A DNA stretch of 8,079 nucleotides, from the NCBI GenBank assembly GCA_026996635.1, contig JALWKH010000029.1, forward strand, positions 1 through 8,079, written 5' to 3'. This DNA comes from Bacteroidales bacterium (GTDB lineage Bacteria; Bacteroidota; Bacteroidia; Bacteroidales; JALTDM01). Made by a program: the position numbers and the translations under genes. Within the stretch, counting starts at the first letter, position 1. Each line of letters opens with the position of its first letter. The notes beneath the pieces were generated by a model. The model saw only the letters and a list, made by a program, of their open reading frames with translations. It searched no databases and was not told the DNA's origin. Positions 1-7,774 of the stretch are shown here, one piece after another.

Positions 1-1
1 A

Positions 2-1327
<1,326 letters not shown>

Positions 1328-1347
1328 CCTATAAAAAACAGATAATT

Positions 1348-1848
1348 ATGATACCCAAAAAAGTAGCTGAAATATTGAACGAACAAATAGAAAAAGAATT
1401 TTATTCGTCAAACCTATACCTTGCAATGGCTGTTTGGGCAGACAGAAAAGGTTATCCAGGTATTTCCAAATGGTTGTATGACCAAGCTGAAGAAGAAAGA
1501 ATGCACGGTTTTAAGTTTATTCATTATTTGCTTGATGTGGACGAAAAGGTAACGATTCCTGAATTGAAACAACCGCCTGCCGAGTTTGATAATGTAAAGT
1601 CAATGTTTGACCAGGTGCTTAAACACGAACAATATATTTCGGATTCAATCAATGAAATAGTAAAAGTTTGCCACGAAACAAACGATTACAGAACAATGAA
1701 CTGGATTCAGTATTTTGTAAGTGAGCAAATAGAAGAAGAAAGCACGGTAAGAACAATCTTGGATAAACTTAATTTGGCAGGAGAAAAGAATATATTTTGG
1801 TTTGACAAGGAAATGGAAACAATCCGTTCTGCAGGTTCGGAAGAATAA
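1348..1848 (+). CDS. ftnA: Non-heme ferritin (bacterial FtnA type)
   Basis: Cytoplasmic iron-storage protein expected to form a 24-subunit shell, oxidise Fe(II) at a di-iron centre and store ferric mineral. The 166 residues match the usual bacterial ferritin length. The ferroxidase ligands fall at the same numbers as in E. coli FtnA: Glu17, Glu50, His53 (EEERMH), Glu94 and Gln127, with Glu130 for the third iron site (SEQIEEES). There is no haem-binding Met52-type evidence beyond a Met at 52 within this motif, and the overall pattern (YSSNLYLAMAVWADRKGYPG) is FtnA rather than bacterioferritin or Dps. The ATG lies 20 bases after the icd stop without a Shine-Dalgarno, in an A-rich leader typical of Bacteroidota. 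Co-transcription with icd is likely from spacing but not shown. A hairpin terminator follows 24 bases after the stop. Confidence 0.96.
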   Translation: MIPKKVAEILNEQIEKEFYSSNLYLAMAVWADRKGYPGISKWLYDQAEEERMHGFKFIHYLLDVDEKVTIPELKQPPAEFDNVKSMFDQVLKHEQYISDSINEIVKVCHETNDYRTMNWIQYFVSEQIEEESTVRTILDKLNLAGEKNIFWFDKEMETIRSAGSEE

Positions 1849-1872
1849 ATGCTTAAAATAAAAGTATAAAAT

Positions 1873-1904
1873 AAAAGGGAGCTTTGTATCAGGCTCCCTT
1901 TTTT
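1873..1904. terminator. Bidirectional intrinsic terminator between ferritin and lpxD-like gene
   Basis: Ten-base arms AAAAGGGAGC (1873-1882) and GCTCCCTTTT (1893-1902) are perfectly complementary around a 10-base loop that could close further by a T-G and a T-A pair. The right arm runs into six Ts on the plus strand, and the left arm gives a T-run on the minus strand. It lies between two convergent genes and probably ends both transcripts. Confidence 0.88.
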
Positions 1905-1915
1905 ATTGGATGAAA

Positions 1916-2860
1916 TTACTTGTCGTTTTTGTCTTTCAACTTTTCCAGTATTTCGGGTATTCTGGTAACATATACCAGCTCTTTCATTTTCTCGCGTGCT
2001 TCTTTTGCAGGCGATCCAAAATAAGTTTTACCGCCTTCGAGGTCATTACCTACGCCCGATTGTCCGAGAACAACGGCACCTTTGCCAATGGTAAGGTCTT
2101 TTTGCACTCCTACTTGTCCCCACAGGATTACATCATCTTCTATCCTTACGGCTCCTGCTACTCCCACTTGTGCCGCAAACAGGCAATTTTTACCTATTAC
2201 CGTATCGTGCCCAATCTGTATAAGGTTGTCGAGTTTTGTGCCGTCACCAATAATTGTATCCGCCGACACACCCCTGTCTATTGTGCAATTGGCACCTATT
2301 TCCACATTGTTGCCGATGATAACACGCCCGCCGGAAATCATTTTGTGGTAGCCGTCTTGTCTTCTTTGGAAGTAAAAAGCATCCGCACCGATTACAGTTC
2401 CCGAGTGTATAATAACATTGTCGCCGATTATTACATCGTGGTATATGGTAACATTGGCGTGAATTACGCAGTTTTTCCCGATTATTACATTTTCGCCTAT
2501 AAAAGTACCGGGTTGAATAATCGTTCCTTCACCTATTGTGGCACTGTCGCTTATCAAATCGTTTGATGGTGAAAAATGAGAAAAGTGCTTTACTATTTTG
2601 TTATATGCCGTAAACGGGTCTTCGTGGTAAATTAAGGCTTTACCTTCCGGTGGATCCAGCTTTTTGTTTATGATGATAGTGGTTGCAGCAGAGTTTAATG
2701 CCTTTTTGTAATACTTTGGGTGGTCAACAAATGTTATGTCGCCGGGTTCAACCACATGGATTTCGTTTATCCCCCTTACAGGGAAAGAAAGGTCGCCAAT
2801 AGGTTCACCGCCTACCCACGAAGCTACTTCTTTTAATGTGTATTCTTTGTCGAATTTCAT
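1916..2860 (-). CDS. LpxD-like UDP-3-O-acylglucosamine N-acyltransferase paralog
   Basis: Left-handed beta-helix acyltransferase of the LpxD family, which adds a 3-hydroxyacyl chain from acyl-ACP to the 2-amino group of UDP-3-O-acylglucosamine in lipid A synthesis. In the 314 residues, 1-100 match the LpxD uridine-binding domain (PGDITFVDHPKYYKKA at 39-54); about 103-275 are hexapeptide repeats (IGENVIIGKN, IGDGTKLDNL); and 281-314 form a charged C-terminal helix. The catalytic His (E. coli His239) is His218 in DNLIQIGHDTVIG. The position of E. coli His276 appears to be Asp255 (GQVGVQKDLTIG). E. coli LpxD is about 340 residues. From memory, Bacteroidota often carry a main lpxD near lpxC-fabZ and a second one of this type beside efp, so the exact substrate is uncertain and no symbol is given. 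The ATG at 2858-2860 is the only good start. It lies downstream of efp on the same strand, 168 bases away. Confidence 0.88.
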   Translation of the reverse strand: MKFDKEYTLKEVASWVGGEPIGDLSFPVRGINEIHVVEPGDITFVDHPKYYKKALNSAATTIIINKKLDPPEGKALIYHEDPFTAYNKIVKHFSHFSPSNDLISDSATIGEGTIIQPGTFIGENVIIGKNCVIHANVTIYHDVIIGDNVIIHSGTVIGADAFYFQRRQDGYHKMISGGRVIIGNNVEIGANCTIDRGVSADTIIGDGTKLDNLIQIGHDTVIGKNCLFAAQVGVAGAVRIEDDVILWGQVGVQKDLTIGKGAVVLGQSGVGNDLEGGKTYFGSPAKEAREKMKELVYVTRIPEILEKLKDKNDK

Positions 2861-2927
2861 TGGGAAAATTGTTTTGGGATTAGTTGCGTTTATTTGTCAT
2901 TAATTTATAATGTTTTGAGACTAAGAG

Positions 2928-2966
2928 ATTCCGAAGAACCTGAAACAAGTTCAGGTTCTTCGGAAT
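2928..2966. repeat. Perfect 17-bp inverted repeat (possible dispersed palindromic element)
   Basis: Left arm 2928-2944 (ATTCCGAAGAACCTGAA) and right arm 2950-2966 are exact reverse complements around the five-base loop ACAAG. It lies in the efp-lpxD gap and would form a strong hairpin in the efp-lpxD transcript. It is not followed by a clean T-run in either direction, so it is a poor intrinsic terminator. The core CTGAAACAAGTTCAG resembles short palindromes I recall as scattered between genes in Bacteroidota; copy number cannot be seen here. Confidence 0.85.
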
Positions 2967-2973
2967 GACGCCG

Positions 2974-2993
2974 TCGGAATAACGTTGTTCCGA
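2974..2993. repeat. Second smaller palindrome
   Basis: TCGGAATAAC (2974-2983) and GTTGTTCCGA (2984-2993) are inverted copies with one T-G wobble and no spacer. It starts eight bases after the 17-bp inverted repeat and shares TTCCGAAG (2988-2995) with that element's left arm (2929-2936), which suggests a decayed or partial copy of it. Confidence 0.55.
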
Positions 2994-2996
2994 AGG

Positions 2997-3031
2997 ACAC
3001 TAACAACTAACCACTAAATAACTAACAACTA
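2997..3031 (-). repeat. Degenerate TAGTTGT heptad array after efp
   Basis: Read on the minus strand from 3031, the bases fall into units that all begin TAGT: TAGTTGT, TAGTTATT, TAGTGGT, TAGTTGT, TAGTGT. The first TAG is the efp stop codon. On the plus strand this shows as an 11-base direct repeat ACTAACAACTA at 2999-3009 and 3021-3031. Function unknown. Confidence 0.65.
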
Positions 3032-3598
3032 TTTCTTCACCCTTTCCACATAATTACCAGTGCGGGTGTCAATTTTTATCAAATCGCCTGTGTTAACGAA
3101 AAGCGGAACTTGTACTTCGTATCCTGTTTCCGTTTTGGCAGGCTTCATTGCTGTAGAAGAAGCAGTATCGCCTTTTACTCCGGGTTCGGTATAAACTATT
3201 TCTTGAACTACGTGAGCCGGCAATTCTACGCTTAAAGGAATTTCTTTGTCTGCGTGGAACACTATTTGAACTTCCATTCCTTCTTTCAGCAAAAGCGGAT
3301 TTTCGATAAAATGTTCTTCGATATAAACTTGTTCAAAAGTTTCGGTGTGCATAAAAACATAAGCGTGTTCGTCTTTGTATAAATATTGGTAAGGTCTTGT
3401 TTCCACTCTTACCACATCAATCTTTGCTCCTGACGGGAAAGTGTTGTCTATAACTCGTCCCGTGGTAAGGCTTTTTAGTTTTGTCCTAACGAAAGCCGAA
3501 CCTTTCCCGGGTTTAACGTGTTGAAACTGAACTATTTGATATGTGTCGCCTTTGAATTCGATACACAATCCGTTTCTGATATCTGCTGTAGTTGCCAT
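3029..3598 (-). CDS. efp: Translation elongation factor P
   Basis: Binds the ribosome between the P and E sites and promotes peptide-bond formation at polyproline stretches. The 189 residues match the family (about 185-190) and show an N-terminal KOW-like domain (1-65) and two OB-type domains, ending in the signature TGYEVQVPLFVNTGDLIKIDTRTG. The loop that reaches the peptidyl-transferase centre reads KPGKGSAF (29-36), with Lys32 at the place modified in E. coli (Lys34); whether and how it is modified here cannot be seen. The ATG at 3596-3598 is chosen over an in-frame TTG at 3644-3646, because the longer form adds residues that EF-P lacks and would cover the -7 element at 3625-3632. ribF lies 57 bases upstream on the same strand; an LpxD-like gene lies downstream. 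Confidence 0.97.
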   Translation of the reverse strand: MATTADIRNGLCIEFKGDTYQIVQFQHVKPGKGSAFVRTKLKSLTTGRVIDNTFPSGAKIDVVRVETRPYQYLYKDEHAYVFMHTETFEQVYIEEHFIENPLLLKEGMEVQIVFHADKEIPLSVELPAHVVQEIVYTEPGVKGDTASSTAMKPAKTETGYEVQVPLFVNTGDLIKIDTRTGNYVERVKK

Positions 3599-3624
3599 AA
3601 TTTCTGTTTTTTTCAATTTTGACG

Positions 3625-3632
3625 CAAAGTTA
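3625..3632 (-). promoter_or_regulatory. Bacteroidota-type -7 promoter element for efp
   Basis: The minus strand reads TAACTTTG, an exact match to the TAnnTTTG -7 consensus of the Bacteroidota primary sigma factor. It would place transcription start near 3618 and give a leader of about 20 bases before the efp ATG. A good TTTG -33 element at the usual distance is not seen, so the call rests on the -7 element and its position. Confidence 0.6.
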
Positions 3633-3655
3633 CAAGAATTTTGCAAATTTTTGAC

Positions 3656-4603
3656 TTAAAGCCCAAAGCAATTGACCTTTACTTCCGATACAAGCCGTTT
3701 GACTTTTTTTATATCTGCTGATATTGCGGATTTTAATTCGTCCAATGAGTCGTATTTTTTCTCGTCCCTTATTTTTTCTATAAAAATTACCCGCAACTTT
3801 TCTCCGTAAAGGTCCCCGTTAAATCCTATTAAATGAACTTCTGTTTTTAGGACTTTGTCGGATGAAACTGTCGGGTTGTAACCGATATTGATTGCAGCGG
3901 GGTATGTATGTCCTTTATAACAGGCTATTCCGGCATAAATTCCCGAGGGTGGAAGTAATTTGTCTTTATCAAATTCAAGATTTGCCGTTGGGAAGCCAAT
4001 AGTCTTTCCGATGTTTTTACCTTTACCTACCGTGCCGGTAATAAAATAGTTGTATCCGAGAAACTTTGCAGCTTTTTTCAGGTTACCGTTTTTTATCAGG
4101 TTACGAATAACTGACGAGCTTATTTTTTCATTTCCTGATGTGACTGCTTCTACTTTGAAAATGTCTATTTTGTGTGTTTCACCGTATTGTTTCAGCCAAT
4201 CGAAATTACCGCTGCGGTTTTTGCCGAAATGATTATCGTATCCGAGTATTATACACTTTACAGGTGCTTTTGTTGTTACAAGTTTTATAAAATCTTCGGC
4301 ATCAAGAGATGCAAATTCCCGTGTAAACTCAAAAATTATCAGGTAATCTATCAATTCGGTGAATTTGAGTATGTCAACTTTTTCGTCAAACAGGGTTAAT
4401 AATTCTACATTGTCATTTTTAAGTACCTTTCTGGGGTGAGGTTTAAAGGTTATGAGTGCGGTTTTTGAATTTGTTGCGGAAGCTTTGTCTCTAAGGGTTT
4501 TGAGTATTGCTATATGTCCCAAATGTACACCATCCATTGTGCCTATCGTTATGCACAAACTTTCACTTATTTCCCAATTCGATTCCCCTTTTATAATCTT
4601 CAT
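3656..4603 (-). CDS. ribF: Bifunctional riboflavin kinase / FAD synthetase
   Basis: Phosphorylates riboflavin to FMN and then adenylylates FMN to FAD in the cytoplasm. The 315 residues fit the usual 305-320. The N-terminal FAD synthetase part carries the nucleotidyltransferase motif GTMDGVHLGH (21-30), FKPHPRKVL (53-61), GYDNHFGKNRSGN (121-133) and ISSSVIRNLI (161-170). The C-terminal riboflavin kinase part carries GKNIGKTIGFPTANL (195-209), with the PTAN metal/ATP motif, SGIYAG, INIGYNPTV and TEVHL with the expected catalytic Glu255. The first motif has Met where most members have Phe (GxFDG), a mild change. The ATG at 4601-4603 is preferred to an in-frame TTG at 4613-4615, which would lie inside a TAnnTTTG match. 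No FMN riboswitch is seen upstream. The gene is divergent from the START-like gene and lies upstream of efp. Confidence 0.96.
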   Translation of the reverse strand: MKIIKGESNWEISESLCITIGTMDGVHLGHIAILKTLRDKASATNSKTALITFKPHPRKVLKNDNVELLTLFDEKVDILKFTELIDYLIIFEFTREFASLDAEDFIKLVTTKAPVKCIILGYDNHFGKNRSGNFDWLKQYGETHKIDIFKVEAVTSGNEKISSSVIRNLIKNGNLKKAAKFLGYNYFITGTVGKGKNIGKTIGFPTANLEFDKDKLLPPSGIYAGIACYKGHTYPAAINIGYNPTVSSDKVLKTEVHLIGFNGDLYGEKLRVIFIEKIRDEKKYDSLDELKSAISADIKKVKRLVSEVKVNCFGL

Positions 4604-4612
4604 TCTGATTGT

Positions 4613-4633
4613 CAAATTTAGTTTGCAAAGGTA
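4613..4633 (-). promoter_or_regulatory. Two TAnnTTTG -7 matches before ribF
   Basis: On the minus strand TACCTTTG lies at 4626-4633 and TAAATTTG at 4613-4620. The upstream copy is the better placed, giving a leader of about 16 bases before the ribF ATG; the other would leave almost none. No clear -33 TTTG is visible at the usual distance in the T-rich stretch beyond. Confidence 0.5.
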
Positions 4634-4720
4634 CGGATTTTTACTTGTTTACGCTTTTTTTTGAGGTATAGTTGAGTAAAGTTTTTTGACGACAAAAAGG
4701 TATTATTTAAAAAAAATGTT

Positions 4721-4728
4721 TATATTGC
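4721..4728 (+). promoter_or_regulatory. Possible imperfect -7 element for the START-like gene
   Basis: TATATTGC followed by AA resembles the TAnnTTTG element with one T missing, 18 bases before the ATG at 4747. The surroundings (4680-4746) are very A/T-rich. There is no TTTG at the expected upstream distance, so this is a weak call based on position in a divergent intergenic region. Confidence 0.3.
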
Positions 4729-4746
4729 AAGCAAAATTTTTTTGCC

Positions 4747-5124
4747 ATGAAAGAAAAGATACAACTTGAATATGTAATAAATTCTTCTCCTAAAGTTTTA
4801 TACGATCATGTCAGCACACCGAGCGGGCTTTCCAAATGGTTTGCAGACGATGTAAATGTTAATGGCAGTCAATATACTTTTATTTGGGAGGGTGAAGAAC
4901 AAAAAGCGGAGGTTACCGGCAGAAAAATAGGCAGTTATATTAGGTTTAAGTGGTTGGATGATGAAGATGAAAAGTCATTTTTCGAATTTAAGGTTGTCAA
5001 AGATGATTTAACGGGTGATATTGTTCTCATAATAACTGATTTTGTGGACGAGGACGAAAAGGAAGAAACCATTGAATTATGGGATTCCCAAATAGAAGAT
5101 TTAATGCAGGTGTTGGGAGTGTAA
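4747..5124 (+). CDS. START-like (SRPBCC fold) domain protein
   Basis: A small 125-residue single-domain protein of the START/AHSA1-like helix-grip fold. The N-terminus IQLEYVINSSPKVLYDHVSTPSGLSKWFADDVN (5-37) is the typical start of such domains, with the Trp-Phe of the ligand-cavity helix. It continues with YTFIWEG (43-49), SYIRFKWLDDED (63-74), FFEFKVV (78-84) and a C-terminal helix (about 106-125). It is strongly acidic, with Asp/Glu runs at 70-75 and 100-107. There is no signal peptide or membrane segment, so it is expected in the cytoplasm. The fold binds hydrophobic ligands in many members, but no ligand is known to me for this group. It is 15 bases upstream of the LptF/LptG permease, a pairing I recall as common in Bacteroidota, which hints at an envelope-linked role. 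Domain call good; function unknown. Confidence 0.85.
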   Translation: MKEKIQLEYVINSSPKVLYDHVSTPSGLSKWFADDVNVNGSQYTFIWEGEEQKAEVTGRKIGSYIRFKWLDDEDEKSFFEFKVVKDDLTGDIVLIITDFVDEDEKEETIELWDSQIEDLMQVLGV

Positions 5125-5139
5125 GCGGAAGCCGGTAAA

Positions 5140-6585
5140 ATGAAAAAACTTCACATTTTAGTAATAAGGTCGTATATAGGTCCTTTATTGCTCACCTTTT
5201 TTATAGTACTTTTCTTGCTTGTGATGCAATTTTTGTGGAAGTACATTGATGAGCTTGTGGGTAAGGGCTTGGAATGGTATGTGGTTGCTAAGCTCATTAT
5301 TTACGCTTCTACGGTATTGGTGCCGATGGCACTTCCTTTGTCCATTCTGCTCGCTTCTTTGATGACTTTCGGCAATCTGGGTGAAAATTCCGAACTTACC
5401 GCAATGAAAGCTGCGGGTATTTCTTTGCAGCGCATAATGAAACCGTTGATTGTTTTATCCGTGATAATCAGTATAGTTGCGTTTTTCTTTGCAAATAATA
5501 TAATGCCTGTTGCCAACTTGAAAATGCAATCTTTGTTGTATGATATTCGCAATAAGCAACCTACCTTTAACATAAAAGCCAACACTTTTTATAATGGATT
5601 GAAAGGCTATTCCATCAGGGTCTTGAAAAAAGACCAAAAACGGAATATGCTTTACAAAATAATGATTTATGATTATTCCGAAAACAAAGGCAATAAGGCT
5701 GTTATTGTGGCGGATTCGGCTAAGATGACTTTTTCGCCCGACAAAATGTATTTATTGCTCACATTGTATCACGGCAAAAAGTACGAGGATGTGGATGAGG
5801 AAGGCAAGAAAAAATACAGAACATATCCGTTTCAAAAAGAATTTTTCGACAGCGAAACCATAACTTTCGATATGTCGGGATTCAGTTTTAAGAGAACGGA
5901 TGAGTCATTGTGGAAGCAAAACTACCAGATGCTTAACCTTTCGCAATTGCAATTTGCCATTGATTCTCTCAAAAAAGATTATGTTGAAAAAAAGCGTGAT
6001 TTTGTGAAATTGTTGTACCAATCGTCATATTTGATAAGATACCCGGAAATCAAAGACAGTACTTTTTTTGTTACAGATCTTAAGCCTAAAAAATATTTGG
6101 ATTTCGACAGTATAATGGCTTCTGTTCCAAAGGTTAAGTTAAAACAATCTTACGGAGCGGCACTGAATTTTGCGAGGTCTGCAAGTTCGCTTATTGAAAC
6201 TAACAAAGATGATTTTTTGTATCGCTATAAGTGGATTATCAAGCACGAAATTGAGTGGCATAAGAAGTTTACTTTGTCTATTGCTTGCTTTATCCTGTTT
6301 TTTATCGGTGCACCACTCGGAGCTATTATCCGCAAGGGTGGTTTCGGTATGCCTGTTGTCATTTCAATACTGTTTTTCGTTTTTTATTATGTGCTAACCA
6401 TTACCGGCGAAAGGCTTGCAAAAGAATTGGTTGTATCTCCCGGAGTAGGAATGTGGATGCCTTCTGCCGTATTGCTTCCTTTGGGGATTTTCCTTACTTA
6501 CAAGGCTACAAATGATGCCATAGTGTTAAGTTTGCCAACCAAGTTGTTCAAAAAGAAGTCTAACGGAAAGAAAAAGAAAAAATGA
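5140..6585 (+). CDS. LptF/LptG (YjgP/YjgQ) family LPS export permease
   Basis: Inner-membrane permease of the LptB2FG exporter, which extracts LPS from the inner membrane and feeds the Lpt bridge. The 481 residues hold three N-terminal membrane segments (about 14-34, 52-78, 103-120), a large periplasmic region (about 121-375) and three C-terminal segments (about 377-397, 402-420, 437-455). Family motifs are GENSELTAMKAAGIS (81-95), the coupling region facing LptB, and FIGAPLGAIIRKGGFGMP (388-405). E. coli LptF and LptG are about 360 residues. The extra length lies in the periplasmic part, where a charged segment (about 260-375) separates the jellyroll from segment 4, and in a Lys-rich tail (KLFKKKSNGKKKKK, 468-481). 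It cannot be assigned to LptF or LptG from sequence alone. Its stop overlaps the glycosyltransferase start (ATGA), so translation is probably coupled. Confidence 0.93.
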   Translation: MKKLHILVIRSYIGPLLLTFFIVLFLLVMQFLWKYIDELVGKGLEWYVVAKLIIYASTVLVPMALPLSILLASLMTFGNLGENSELTAMKAAGISLQRIMKPLIVLSVIISIVAFFFANNIMPVANLKMQSLLYDIRNKQPTFNIKANTFYNGLKGYSIRVLKKDQKRNMLYKIMIYDYSENKGNKAVIVADSAKMTFSPDKMYLLLTLYHGKKYEDVDEEGKKKYRTYPFQKEFFDSETITFDMSGFSFKRTDESLWKQNYQMLNLSQLQFAIDSLKKDYVEKKRDFVKLLYQSSYLIRYPEIKDSTFFVTDLKPKKYLDFDSIMASVPKVKLKQSYGAALNFARSASSLIETNKDDFLYRYKWIIKHEIEWHKKFTLSIACFILFFIGAPLGAIIRKGGFGMPVVISILFFVFYYVLTITGERLAKELVVSPGVGMWMPSAVLLPLGIFLTYKATNDAIVLSLPTKLFKKKSNGKKKKK

Positions 6586-7772
6586 GGCTGCTTACTGTTT
6601 CTTCCAAATTCCCATATCCTGCAAAAGACGGCGGAGCATTGGCTATCAAAGCTTTTCTTGAGAATTTGGCTGCAATTGGCCACAATATTGATTTTGTTGC
6701 CGTTGAGACACCCAAACATCCCGCAAAAGAAATACCTGCAATTAAGAATATAAATTTCCACACGGTTTTTGTTGATACCACTATTAACGCTAAAGATGCG
6801 TTGTTGAATTTTTTATTTTCGAGCGAGCCGTATATTGCAGTCAGGTTTTATTCGGACGGGCTGAAAAAAAAGATTAAGGAACTTATAACTGCTAATGCTT
6901 ACGATATTGTTTTTTTGGAAGGATTATACACGGCTTATTTGACAGGCTTTATCAAAGAATTGTGCAATTGTCCTGTAATTGTAAGGGCGCACAATGTGGA
7001 GCACAGGATTTGGCAACGGAAGTTGAAAAATGAAAAAGGATTAAAGAAGTTTTACCTTTCGTCGATGACTTCTCGCTTGAAAAGGTTTGAAATACAACAT
7101 CTTTCGGGGGCGGATTTTTTATTGCCGATAACGAGTGAGGATGATAAAGTGTTTAAGGAATTTGGGATAAATGTGCCGTCGTATGTGATGCCTTTCGGGA
7201 TAGATGCCGTTGTGGAAGAACCGCCTTTGCCCGACAATACATCAATGGCTTTTATCGGGTCGTTGGACTGGATGCCGAATGTAGAAGGATTGATTTGGTT
7301 CGTGAAAAATGTTTGGCCGCAAATTTATGAAAAGTACGGTGCAAAATTTTACATTGCGGGTCGTAATGCTTCCGCAGATTTTGTGGCAAAGATGAAAAAT
7401 GTGCCGGGTGTTGAGGTGGTCGGCGAAGTTGACGATGCACGTAAATTTATTCTTTCTCACGGGATAATGCTTGTTCCTTTGCTGTCAGGTAGCGGTATGA
7501 GGGTGAAAATTATCGAGGCAATGAGCCTGAAGCGTGCAATTGTTACGACTAATGTAGGCATCGAAGGAATTGATGCGGAAGCAGGAAAGCATTTTTTGTC
7601 CGCAAACAGTGTAGAAGAATGGATTGATGCGGTAGATTTACTACTTTCAAATCCGCATAAAGTGCAGGAAATTGCAATCAATGCTTATGCGTTGGTTAAA
7701 AATCATTACAGAAATGATATAATTGTCAGGAAGGCTTTGGACGCTATTAAAAATGAATTTAAAATAGAATAA
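6582..7772 (+). CDS. Glycosyltransferase, GT4-like (GT-B fold)
   Basis: A retaining-type sugar transferase of the GT-B fold, expected at the cytoplasmic face. The 396 residues show an N-terminal acceptor domain: MRLLTVSSKFPYPAKDGGALAIKAF with the glycine loop at 17-19, then PVIVRAHNVEHRIWQR at 131-146. A linker follows near 200-220. The C-terminal donor domain has MAFIGSLDWMPNVEGLIWF at 222-240, FYIAGRN at 256-262, and the nucleotide-sugar motif PLLSGSGMRVKIIEAMSLKRAIVTTNVGIEGI (299-330), with Glu312 and Glu328 as the likely pair of the EX7E-type region. No membrane segment or signal peptide. Donor, acceptor and product cannot be told. The start overlaps the LptF/LptG stop by four bases, and a putative exported protein begins two bases after its stop. 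This fits LPS, capsule or protein O-glycan work, which is inference from context only. Confidence 0.9.
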   Translation: MRLLTVSSKFPYPAKDGGALAIKAFLENLAAIGHNIDFVAVETPKHPAKEIPAIKNINFHTVFVDTTINAKDALLNFLFSSEPYIAVRFYSDGLKKKIKELITANAYDIVFLEGLYTAYLTGFIKELCNCPVIVRAHNVEHRIWQRKLKNEKGLKKFYLSSMTSRLKRFEIQHLSGADFLLPITSEDDKVFKEFGINVPSYVMPFGIDAVVEEPPLPDNTSMAFIGSLDWMPNVEGLIWFVKNVWPQIYEKYGAKFYIAGRNASADFVAKMKNVPGVEVVGEVDDARKFILSHGIMLVPLLSGSGMRVKIIEAMSLKRAIVTTNVGIEGIDAEAGKHFLSANSVEEWIDAVDLLLSNPHKVQEIAINAYALVKNHYRNDIIVRKALDAIKNEFKIE

Positions 7773-7774
7773 AA

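Noticed and set aside
1910..2566. Plus-strand 218-codon open frame opposite the LpxD-like gene
   Set aside because: The sequence is Tyr/Phe-rich, mirroring the hexapeptide repeats on the other strand, and the frame starts next to the terminator; no family match.
2928..2966. The 17-bp palindrome as an intrinsic terminator of efp
   Set aside because: There is no uninterrupted T-run directly after the stem on either strand, and the stem-loop is unlike the clear terminator at 1873-1904.
2928..3031. CRISPR-like repeats in the efp-lpxD gap
   Set aside because: Repeat units are short, degenerate and without spacers of regular length; no cas gene is nearby.
3599..3646. N-terminal extension of EF-P from a TTG at 3644-3646
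   Set aside because: The 16 extra residues are foreign to EF-P and would overlap the TAACTTTG promoter element; the ATG at 3596-3598 gives the standard MATTADIRNG start.
4604..4746. Possible FMN riboswitch upstream of ribF
   Set aside because: No conserved RFN core and no multi-stem fold is visible; the space between the promoter match and the ATG is far too short.
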